A stretch of 11,035 nt of DNA, from positions 1-11,035 of the forward strand of contig JALONY010000052.1 of assembly GCA_025454715.1 (NCBI GenBank), written 5' to 3'. The notes below the pieces were generated by a model. The model had not been told where the DNA came from. It saw only the letters and a program-made list of their open reading frames with translations, and ran no database searches. This document shows, one piece after another, positions 1 through 5,125 of the stretch. The DNA comes from Anaerolineae bacterium. GTDB taxonomy: Bacteria > Chloroflexota > Anaerolineae > Aggregatilineales > Phototrophicaceae. A program made the translations under genes and the position numbers. Every line of letters begins with the position of its first letter. The first letter of the stretch is position 1.

Positions 1-314
1 GCGTCATCGACCCCGCGAAAGACCAAGCGCAACGACCCGAGCTGAATCTCATCACCGTTGTTCAGGTTGGCGACCTCGCCCATCGGCACGGCCAGCCCAT
101 CCACGAACGTCTCGAGGGTCTGGGCGGTCACCATCAGGCGCGCCCCGTCGGCGCTGGGCACGATCAAGACGTGGTTTTCGTCCACCCCGTCCACGTCCAG
201 CACCAGCGTACAGCCGACCGACCGGCCAATCGTGACCTGCGAATCGCGCAACATGAACGTTTCGAGGCGGCCATCCGGCCAAAAGATGTCCAATCGCCCA
301 TAGGGTCTGATCAA
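1..314 (-). CDS. FHA-domain protein, N-terminal part (cut by window edge)
   Basis: The reading frame starts at a TTG (314) with AAAAGGAG seven bases upstream and stays open to the window edge, giving 104 residues. The translation is a forkhead-associated (FHA) domain: a short beta-rich lead, then TIGRSVGCTLVL with the FHA Gly-Arg-Ser, then a His at the end of GVDENH, then TFVDG and a GDEIQLGSLRLVF strand. FHA domains bind phosphothreonine peptides and usually belong to Ser/Thr kinase signalling or secretion regulation. Here the Ser normally three residues before the conserved His is Asp, and the Asn-Gly before TFV is replaced, so phosphopeptide binding may be weakened or changed. It lies 33 bases downstream of the exporter gene on the same strand and is probably co-transcribed with it. 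What follows the FHA domain is outside the window. Confidence 0.8.
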   Translation of the reverse strand, partial: MIRPYGRLDIFWPDGRLETFMLRDSQVTIGRSVGCTLVLDVDGVDENHVLIVPSADGARLMVTAQTLETFVDGLAVPMGEVANLNNGDEIQLGSLRLVFRGVDD

Positions 315-347
315 CGCCGGTCTCCTTTTCTGCGTGTGCGCCCAAGC

Positions 348-983
348 TCAAGACAAAGCGGCGAAGCCTTGTATCCCCTGCGCCAATAAAGATACCCCCA
401 ACACGGTCATCAGCGCCACAGAAAACAGGCTAATGGCGCGGGTGATGCGCGGGTCGAGCCGCCGCACGCGGTCGAAAATCACCATGAACCCCAGCATCAA
501 GCCCAAGAACGGCACGTAAAACGCCACCAAGAACAACAACGCGCCCCCCCACGACTCCGCCAGTGCCTCGCGCAGTAAGGGGCCGGTGATGGTGCCCCAA
601 AAGATGTAGGGCGCGGGGTTCAAGAAGTTGAGCATCATCCCGCGCACCAACATCTGGCGCGAGGGCGGGGCGCTGGCCGCGACCACCGCGCTGGGGCTGG
701 CGTGCATCAGGTCACGGGCGGTGCGAAACGCGATGTAGAACACCGCAAACGCCCCCAACACGCTCAGGGTCGGGCCGAACGCGGGCGGCAACTGGCTGAG
801 CAGCAGCAACATGACGAGGATGATCGGGATATCGGTCGCCAAGGGCGACAACACGATCATCAAACCGGTGCGCCAGCCATAGGCCAGCGTCACGTTGAGC
901 AGCAGGGTGTGGAGGGGGCCGATGCTGGTTCCGGCCACCACGCCGAAACCCGCCGCTTGCGAGAGGAGAGACCACATGGTCAC
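348..983 (-). CDS. LysE/RhtB-family amino-acid exporter
   Basis: About 211 residues and very hydrophobic, with roughly six membrane segments, as is normal for LysE/RhtB efflux proteins. Segment 1 carries GTSIGPLHT in place of the family's PGPN-like turn. A later segment carries NFLNPAPYIFW, equivalent to the family NPK/NP motif. Members export amino acids such as lysine, homoserine, threonine or cysteine derivatives across the inner membrane; the substrate here cannot be read. The frame is open up to a GTG at 1016 and also has an ATG at 998. I prefer GTG 983 (or ATG 977): AGGA sits five bases before 983, and this puts the SIGP turn about 20 residues from the start as in RhtB. The gene follows the LysR gene on the same strand, and LysR-LysE neighbours are a classic regulator-exporter pair, although usually divergent. 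Confidence 0.85.
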   Translation of the reverse strand: MTMWSLLSQAAGFGVVAGTSIGPLHTLLLNVTLAYGWRTGLMIVLSPLATDIPIILVMLLLLSQLPPAFGPTLSVLGAFAVFYIAFRTARDLMHASPSAVVAASAPPSRQMLVRGMMLNFLNPAPYIFWGTITGPLLREALAESWGGALLFLVAFYVPFLGLMLGFMVIFDRVRRLDPRITRAISLFSVALMTVLGVSLLAQGIQGFAALS

Positions 984-1062
984 GAGCGTCCTAACCATCG
1001 GGAGCGCGAGGTGCACCGCCTATTCTACCGCACCGCGCCGCCGCGCTCCATGCTGCGCCCGC

Positions 1063-1977
1063 TCACTGCACCACGCGCATCACCTGCGGGAACCGCCCGC
1101 TGAAGTACATCAAGAACGCCCGCGCCATCGGGGTCAGCGGCGCGCTCTTGTCCCAGACCAGCGTCAGCACCCGCATCAGCGGGCGCCCGATGATCGAGAT
1201 TTTTTGCAACATCCCCAGCCCCAGCTCGTCGTGCATGGCGTAGCTGGGCAGGATGGTCAACGACACACCGGCCATCACCGCCCGCTTGACCGACTCGGGC
1301 GAGTCGAACTCGGCCACCACGCGGGGCGTCACCCCCTGCGTGGACAGCGCCTCGTCCATCCATTGACGGGCATAACTCCCCTGCGGGCGCGCCACGAACT
1401 GCTGATCGTTCAGCTCTTGCAGCGCGACCTGCTCGCGCCCCCACCACGCATGTTTGCGCCCGACCGTCACGTATAGCTCGGCCTCTTCCAACACCACGTA
1501 ACCGATGCGCCCGTCGAACTCGTCGAGGGTGGTATCCAGCATCCCCAGCTCAAGCTGGCGGTGCAGCACCCCCTCGATGATTTTGGGCACTTGCAAGGTC
1601 AAGACCGACACGGTCAATTGGGGGTAGCGCACGCTGAAGGGCTGCGCCCAATCGGGCAACAAATACGCGCTGATGCCCGAGGTCGCCCCGATGGTCAATT
1701 GCCCACGGGCGAGGTTGCCGACATCCGTGACCGCCAGCTCCGCCTCGGCCACCAACGCGAAAATCTTGTGGGCATATGCGGCCAAGCGCTCCCCGCTGGG
1801 CGTCAGCTCGACCCCCCGCCGCCCGCGCACGAACAACGGCGTGCCCAAGGCCGACTCCAGCTCGCGCATGTGCTGGCTGACGGCGGCTTGGGTCATATAC
1901 AAGCGCTCGGCGGCGCGGCTGAAACTGCCCTGCTGCGCGACCACGGAAAAAATCTCGAGTTTGTGAAGGTTCAGCAT
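1063..1977 (-). CDS. LysR-family transcriptional regulator
   Basis: 304 residues, the usual LysR length. The N-terminal winged helix-turn-helix is clear: LEIFSVVAQQGSFSRAA, then TQAAVSQHMRELE (about 29-41), then LFVRGRRGVELTPSGERL. The remaining ~210 residues form the periplasmic-binding-protein-like effector domain, beginning near GQLTIGATSGISAYLLP. By eye the effector domain is most like the CbbR/CysL/RbcR branch, but the ligand is unknown. The gene is divergent from the rhodanese gene and co-oriented with the exporter gene, so it may control both sides. A perfect inverted repeat with LysR-type T-N11-A geometry lies 21 bases upstream of its ATG, suggesting autoregulation as well as control of the divergent genes. 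Confidence 0.93.
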   Translation of the reverse strand: MLNLHKLEIFSVVAQQGSFSRAAERLYMTQAAVSQHMRELESALGTPLFVRGRRGVELTPSGERLAAYAHKIFALVAEAELAVTDVGNLARGQLTIGATSGISAYLLPDWAQPFSVRYPQLTVSVLTLQVPKIIEGVLHRQLELGMLDTTLDEFDGRIGYVVLEEAELYVTVGRKHAWWGREQVALQELNDQQFVARPQGSYARQWMDEALSTQGVTPRVVAEFDSPESVKRAVMAGVSLTILPSYAMHDELGLGMLQKISIIGRPLMRVLTLVWDKSAPLTPMARAFLMYFSGRFPQVMRVVQ

Positions 1978-1998
1978 TGGGCGGGTGCTCCAAGTTCA

Positions 1999-2017
1999 GC
2001 TTATACCTATCATAAGC
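1999..2017. promoter_or_regulatory. Candidate LysR operator in divergent promoter region
   Basis: GCTTAT, seven bases, ATAAGC: perfect 6-bp arms. T2002 and A2014 give the LysR T-N11-A spacing. It sits in the 121-bp spacer (1978-2098) between the LysR start and the rhodanese start, the normal place for such a box. The spacer is AT-richer than its surroundings. It also holds TAACGTTA near 2060, a second small palindrome of unknown use. No confident -35/-10 pair is seen on either strand. Confidence 0.55.
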
Positions 2018-2098
2018 CAAGTCTGGGAGCGCAAACAAGTACTTTAGAACTATCCTGTTAACGTTACGTCCGTTTGATAGCGAGGCATACGAACCCTT

Positions 2099-2449
2099 AT
2101 GTTTTTCCTCAAAGCCGATGGCCGCACCAGCAGCCTCCGCCCCGCTGAATACCTGAAGCGCTTTAGCGCCCGTGCCGTGCCCCACACCTTGCTCGATGTC
2201 CGCAGCAGCGAAGAATTCGAGGAAAGCCATATCATCGGCGCGGTCAATATCCCCGTACAATCGCTGATGAGCCGCTTGAGCGAAATTCCGCGCAACCAAC
2301 CCGTAATCGTTTACTGTCGGAGTGGCTCGCGCAGCACCATCGCCACCCGAATTTTGTCCGACGCGGGCTATGGCGAGGTGTACGACCTCGGCAGCTTCAT
2401 GGTCTGGGTCGCCCAGAACAACCCGATTCGGCGCGGCATCACCCGCTAA
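2099..2449 (+). CDS. Single-domain rhodanese (sulfurtransferase)
   Basis: 116 residues, one rhodanese domain. LLDVRSSEEFEESHIIGAVNIP (about 31-52) is the standard entry to the fold, and CRSGSRS (Cys73) is the active-site loop that carries the persulfide. The Asp-Val-Arg and the loop Arg are intact, so it should be active. Such proteins move sulfane sulfur from thiosulfate or persulfides to thiols or cyanide, acting in the cytoplasm since no signal peptide is seen. Residues 1-12 precede the domain and are unremarkable. The ribosome site is weak (GAGG is rather far upstream of the ATG). The MBL-like gene starts 40 bases downstream, which suggests a two-gene operon for persulfide chemistry. Confidence 0.92.
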   Translation: MFFLKADGRTSSLRPAEYLKRFSARAVPHTLLDVRSSEEFEESHIIGAVNIPVQSLMSRLSEIPRNQPVIVYCRSGSRSTIATRILSDAGYGEVYDLGSFMVWVAQNNPIRRGITR

Positions 2450-2489
2450 GCGCCCACCCAAACATCAATCTAGAGGAGTCCACTAACCG

Positions 2490-2942
2490 ATGTACGTCCA
2501 AGCCTTCAACACCCTCGACCATCATCACCCATCCTACCTGATTGGGTGCCCCGTCAGCGGCGAGGCACTGGTCATCGACCCGACCAGCGACATCGCGCAA
2601 TACCTGCGCGCCGCCCGCCGCGCCGGTCTGACCATCAACCACATCGCCGAGACGCGCACCCAGCGCGATTACCTGAGTGGGACGTGGGCGCTGGCCGACG
2701 CCACCGATGCGCCGGTCTACCTGCCCGATAACGCCTTGCTGGAGGGCAGCGCCCTGTCGTTCGACACCCCGCTGGTGATTGGGGTGCGCGACGGCGATTC
2801 GTGGTTGATTGGGCAATTGCGGGTGCGGGTGTTGGAGACGTTGCAAGGCGACCCCGACCACATCTCGTTGCTGGTGACCGACAGCGAAGACGCCGACCGC
2901 CCGTTGGGGGTGTTCAGCGGCGCGCTGATGTTGACGGACTAA
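2490..2942 (+). CDS. Short metallo-beta-lactamase-like protein lacking metal ligands
   Basis: 150 residues with a good ribosome site (AGAGGAG before ATG 2490). The sequence follows the ETHE1/persulfide-dioxygenase branch of the MBL fold: HPSYLIGCPVSGEALVIDP (13-31), then ETRTQRDYLSG (54-64) where the family has ETHxHxDY-like metal residues, then LQGDPDHIS (118-126) in place of PGHTPEHIS, and GVFSGALML (140-148) in place of a VFTGD-like strand. Thus the two His of HxHxD are Arg56 and Gln58, the GHT His is Gly120 and the TGD Asp is Ala145. The protein stops right after this strand, at about 60 percent of the usual length. The scaffold is well kept and the frame intact, so it reads as a pseudoenzyme (binding or regulatory partner, perhaps of the upstream rhodanese) rather than recent decay. 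The function is not known. Confidence 0.8.
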   Translation: MYVQAFNTLDHHHPSYLIGCPVSGEALVIDPTSDIAQYLRAARRAGLTINHIAETRTQRDYLSGTWALADATDAPVYLPDNALLEGSALSFDTPLVIGVRDGDSWLIGQLRVRVLETLQGDPDHISLLVTDSEDADRPLGVFSGALMLTD

Positions 2943-3010
2943 CGGCGGGCGCAGCACGCTGCGCCCCTACAGGCGTGTGGGCTGAGGGTCGGGCGCGGCA
3001 GGCCGTACCC
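2941..3010. repeat. Double-hairpin intergenic repeat, copy 1
   Basis: The first of two direct repeats 103 bases apart; 63 of 65 core positions agree. It starts on the stop codon of the MBL-like gene. Hairpin A is GGGCGCAGC/GCTGCGCCC (2947-2955 with 2958-2966), a perfect 9-bp stem with only two loop bases. Hairpin B is GGGTCGG (2986-2992) with CCGTACCC (3003-3010), seven pairs with one bulged T. It looks like a dispersed REP-type palindromic element. It has no coding content, and the small open frames across it are by-products of its GC content. Confidence 0.75.
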
Positions 3011-3043
3011 GTACGGGCGTGTGGGTGAGGGACAAACGGCAAG

Positions 3044-3112
3044 AACGGCGGGCGCAGCACGCTGCGCCCCTACAGGCGTATGGGCTGAGGGGCGGGCGCG
3101 GCAGGCCGCCCC
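3044..3112. repeat. Double-hairpin intergenic repeat, copy 2
   Basis: The second copy, with hairpin A at 3050-3058/3061-3069 identical to copy 1, and hairpin B as GGGGCGG (3089-3095) with CCGCCCC (3106-3112). Of the two core differences from copy 1, one is in the linker (A for G) and the other changes hairpin B from a T-A to a G-C pair with its partner, so the stem is kept. Between the copies (3011-3043) a partial echo of the linker, GGGCGTGTGGGTGAGGG, is seen, which hints at duplication with decay. Confidence 0.75.
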
Positions 3113-3128
3113 ATCGGCGAGACACACA

Positions 3129-3165
3129 AAACCGCCCCATGTGCCGTGCGCGCATGGGGCGGTTT
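3129..3165. terminator. Bidirectional intrinsic terminator between convergent genes
   Basis: AAACCGCCCCATG pairs with CATGGGGCGGTTT: 13 perfect base pairs around an 11-base loop. On the minus strand the stem ends in TTTTGTGTGT, so it should end the substrate-binding-protein transcript 17 bases past its stop. On the plus strand it ends in TTT only and is a weaker terminator for the rhodanese/MBL operon. Confidence 0.85.
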
Positions 3166-3181
3166 CTGGTTTGGGGCGGGC

Positions 3182-4387
3182 TTACTCGGCGGGCACTTGG
3201 CGCAGGTAAACCGGCGTGTGCTCCGGCAACAACTCGGGGTGGAAGATGGCCACGAGGTCGGCCAAGACCACGTCCGGCTCGTTGACGCCGTTCTCGTAAT
3301 AGTCGTTGCCGCCGTTGGGGTTGGCGCGCCCGTCGGTGTTGAAGACTTGGCCGCTTTGGAAGGCGGCGAAATCGGCATAGCGGGCATCGGCGGCCAACAC
3401 ATCGGCCAATGTGGCGATGCCGAACAGCCCGGGCACCCAGACATCGGCCTCCGCACCGGCCTCGAACACCGACTCGAACGATTGATTGACGCTAGACTCG
3501 GGGGCTTGGTCGCTCAAGACCCAGCGCGCACCGGCGTCGGTCAAGAACGCCCCGACGAAGGTCTGTTGACCCGGGATTGACCACGCATCGATGAACGATG
3601 AGAACGAGTTCCACAACACCAGCGGCTTCTCGTCCTCCGGCAGGTCAGCCGTCAGGGCTTGCAGTTGGGCGTAGCGCTCGGCCACGCCGTCGAAATACGT
3701 GTTGGCCTCGGCCTCGGCGTTGAAGAACAGCGCCGTGAACTTGATCCACTCAGCGCGCCCAAGCGGGGTGATTTCGGCGTAGTCGGCATTGATGGCGACG
3801 GGCACGCCCGCCTCGACCAGCTTGGGGTGCGCGTCGTATTCGGGCGAGCCGCTGGCATAAGCGAACACCACGTCGGCCTCGCTGTCCAAGACCACCTCGA
3901 CGTTGACCTCTGCCCCGTAGCCGACCTCGAGCAAGTCACCGGCGGCATATTTTTCGACGACTTCGGGGGTGCTGACGTACAGGCCGCCATCCACACCCAT
4001 CAGGGCGTCCAAGAGGCCGAGGGTGGTGAAATGCGGCAGGTAGGTGGTGGACATGGCGATGGCGCTGTCCATCGGCACGGTCAGGACTTGCGCGCCGTCG
4101 AAGCCCTCAGGCGCGGGGGTACCGCATTGCACCAAGACGTATTGGAAGGCGTCGTCCGCCCCTGCGCCCGGGAACGGGCGGGTGACGGTCACGACCTTGT
4201 AGTTGGCGAAATACTCGACCGAGAAGCCACTGGCGAACGTGACCTCGGCTTTGGCGGGGAAGTAATCGGCCTCGGCGTCGTACTCCGCGACGCACGCGGT
4301 GGGGTTGGCGAGGGCGGCGTCTTGCGCCCCCACCGGCATCAGCAGCAACGCCGCCAACACCAAAACGAACAACGAACGGTGAACCAT
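3182..4387 (-). CDS. ABC-transporter substrate-binding protein, FhuD/BtuF type, B12-regulated
   Basis: 401 residues. Residues 1-24 are a Sec signal peptide: His-Arg, then a hydrophobic core LFVLVLAALLLMP, then GAQDA. The rest is a helical-backbone periplasmic-binding fold (iron-siderophore/cobalamin type): FSVEYFANYKVVTVTRP near the start, LGLLDALMGVDGGLYVSTPEV and LLEVGYGAEVNVEVVLDSEADVVFAY in lobe 1, VPVAINADYAE and GRAEWIKFTALFFN in the linker, and FHPELLPEH near the end. The family binds corrinoids, haem or ferric siderophores. The cobalamin riboswitch upstream points to corrinoid uptake, but no permease or ATPase gene is present and a terminator follows directly. There is no lipobox: Cys32 is preceded by Pro-Thr-Ala and lies far past the hydrophobic core. 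Cys32 and Cys88 are the only cysteines and may form a disulfide. The start is backed by AGGAGGG six bases upstream. Confidence 0.88.
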   Translation of the reverse strand: MVHRSLFVLVLAALLLMPVGAQDAALANPTACVAEYDAEADYFPAKAEVTFASGFSVEYFANYKVVTVTRPFPGAGADDAFQYVLVQCGTPAPEGFDGAQVLTVPMDSAIAMSTTYLPHFTTLGLLDALMGVDGGLYVSTPEVVEKYAAGDLLEVGYGAEVNVEVVLDSEADVVFAYASGSPEYDAHPKLVEAGVPVAINADYAEITPLGRAEWIKFTALFFNAEAEANTYFDGVAERYAQLQALTADLPEDEKPLVLWNSFSSFIDAWSIPGQQTFVGAFLTDAGARWVLSDQAPESSVNQSFESVFEAGAEADVWVPGLFGIATLADVLAADARYADFAAFQSGQVFNTDGRANPNGGNDYYENGVNEPDVVLADLVAIFHPELLPEHTPVYLRQVPAE

Positions 4388-4391
4388 GAGT

Positions 4392-4448
4392 GTCCCTCCT
4401 GTGAACCAAACTGGCTCGTCTGAAAAAGACCCTCAAGACACAGGGGAC
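4392..4448 (-). promoter_or_regulatory. Possible Shine-Dalgarno-masking hairpin
   Basis: On the minus strand GTCCCCTGTG (from 4448 to 4439) can pair with the ribosome site stretch CACAGGAGGGAC (4403 to 4392), leaving a small bulge. If formed it would hide the Shine-Dalgarno of the binding-protein gene, adding translational control below the riboswitch terminator. Read by eye; not energy-tested. Confidence 0.3.
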
Positions 4449-4464
4449 GCTGTGCGCGCAAACG

Positions 4465-4496
4465 AAAAAAGCCCCCACCGCACGGCGGGAGCTTTC
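4465..4496 (-). terminator. Riboswitch expression-platform terminator
   Basis: On the minus strand AAAGCTCCCGCC, loop GTGC, GGTGGGGGCTTT: about 12-13 pairs with two G-T wobbles, followed by a six-T run (4470-4465). It lies after the cobalamin aptamer and about 77 bases before the gene start, the normal position for a B12-controlled attenuator. A GCGGGGAG segment (4556-4549, minus) can pair with CTCCCGC in the ascending arm and may be the antiterminator strand. A small GAGGC/GCCTC hairpin (4499-4514) sits just before it. Confidence 0.8.
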
Positions 4497-4588
4497 GAGA
4501 GGCGTCACAGCCTCAGCAAAAGGCGCAATAGACACACGGTCAAGCGCACTCCCCGCACGTCCCTTTGCCTCGAAGGTCGGCCACGGCA

Positions 4589-4718
4589 CGACGGGGCGGG
4601 TAATCGGGCTTAACAGCCTGCTGAGCAGGTCGTTTTACCGTTGCGGGACAGCGCCGGACTTTCACCGGTCTTCCCCCATTGTGCGCCGCGCATCCGGGCG
4701 GAAGGCGCACCCCAGTCG
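4589..4718 (-). promoter_or_regulatory. Cobalamin (B12) riboswitch aptamer
   Basis: Read on the minus strand, the conserved core is plain: GGGGGAAGACCGGTG, AAAGTCCGGCGCTG, TCCCGCAACGGTAA, then the B12 box AAGCCCGATTACCCGCC (4612-4596). Helix P1 can be drawn as CGAC(T)GGGG (4718-4710) with CCCCGTCG (4596-4589), an adjoining stem as GTGCGCC/GGCGCAC, and another as CCTGC-TCA-GCAGG. Without large optional stems it is about 130 nt. It precedes an intrinsic terminator and the substrate-binding-protein gene, so adenosylcobalamin or a related corrinoid should repress that gene by early termination. Confidence 0.93.
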
Positions 4719-4721
4719 TAT

Positions 4722-4727
4722 AGTATA
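4722..4727 (-). promoter_or_regulatory. Promoter -10 for riboswitch transcript
   Basis: TATACT on the minus strand, ending four bases before the first base of the P1 helix, so transcription would start at about the aptamer's 5' end. The -35 at 17-base spacing is TCCGCT, a poor match. Confidence 0.5.
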
Positions 4728-4753
4728 TGGTTGTGCGTCAGGGTAGCGGATGA

Positions 4754-4775
4754 GCGGGCGCGCTGTCAAGCCCGC
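4754..4775. terminator. Weak hairpin downstream of tatA
   Basis: GCGGGC and GCCCGC form a 6-bp stem with a 10-base loop, just past the tatA stop. No T run follows on the minus strand, so termination is doubtful and tatA transcripts could run on into the riboswitch leader. Confidence 0.3.
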
Positions 4776-4780
4776 CCGTG

Positions 4781-4963
4781 CTACGATTGCTTGGGCTTAT
4801 CGTCCTTGCCGTCGGCAATCTCTTTGTTCGAGCCGTCGCGCAAGCCCTTGCGGAAGTTGGAGACCGCGCTGCCCAGCTCACCGCCGAGGCGCCCCAAGCG
4901 CCCGGGGCCGAACAGCACAATCACGACCACCAAGATGATAATCCATTCCCAGCCACCCAACAT
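4781..4963 (-). CDS. tatA: TatA/E-type twin-arginine translocase subunit
   Basis: 60 residues in the TatA layout: a short N-terminal membrane helix (WEWIIILVVVIVLF, about 5-18), the FGP hinge (18-20), an amphipathic helix (GRLGRLGGELGSAVSNFRKGL), then a short charged tail ending in KPKQS. TatA forms the pore-like oligomer that moves folded proteins with twin-arginine signals across the inner membrane together with TatC, which is not in this window. An in-frame upstream start (5020) would add 19 hydrophilic residues before the membrane helix. ATG 4963 has GAGGGGAG nine bases upstream and fits the family. The gene is divergent from dnaX and upstream of the B12-controlled gene on the same strand. 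It lacks the longer tail of many TatA proteins, so TatE/TatB-like naming is possible. Confidence 0.92.
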   Translation of the reverse strand: MLGGWEWIIILVVVIVLFGPGRLGRLGGELGSAVSNFRKGLRDGSNKEIADGKDDKPKQS

Positions 4964-5011
4964 GGCGCTTACTCCCCTCGCCCGATTGGGCGTATCTGCG
5001 TTATCGACTCG

Positions 5012-5017
5012 ATTATA
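5012..5017 (-). promoter_or_regulatory. Promoter -10 for tatA
   Basis: A perfect TATAAT on the minus strand, about 50 bases before the tatA ATG. The -35 (TACCAG at 17 bases) is weak. The short leader contains CGCCC-AATC-GGGCG just before the ribosome site. Confidence 0.55.
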
Positions 5018-5084
5018 CACCCATCCCGCCGCGTCTGGTACGTGTCAGATGTCATGTCGCCCACTGTTCAGACTCCGCAAGCGG

Positions 5085-5093
5085 TGATACGAT
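5085..5093 (+). promoter_or_regulatory. Extended -10 promoter for dnaX
   Basis: TGATACGAT: an extended -10 (TGn plus TACGAT) 33 bases before the dnaX start, with TGTTCA as a poor -35 at 17 bases. Being back-to-back with the tatA -10 (5012-5017), it makes a compact divergent promoter. Confidence 0.4.
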
Positions 5094-5125
5094 GGGTTGC
5101 CAGATGAGCCGTGGAGGTTTGTGCC

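Noticed and set aside
1550..2461. 303-codon minus-strand frame spanning LysR, spacer and rhodanese
   Set aside because: Crosses two well-supported genes in other frames and the promoter spacer; no domain seen.
2439..3155. Small minus- and plus-strand open frames over the MBL-like gene and the repeats
   Set aside because: Proline/arginine/alanine-rich translations caused by the repeated GC-rich hairpins; no ribosome sites.
2943..3165. CRISPR-like array
   Set aside because: Only two repeat copies, 65 bp long, with an internally repetitive 38-bp gap and no cas genes.
3659..4423. 254-codon plus-strand open frame opposite the binding-protein gene
   Set aside because: No recognisable domain; the opposite strand has signal peptide, ribosome site, riboswitch and terminator.
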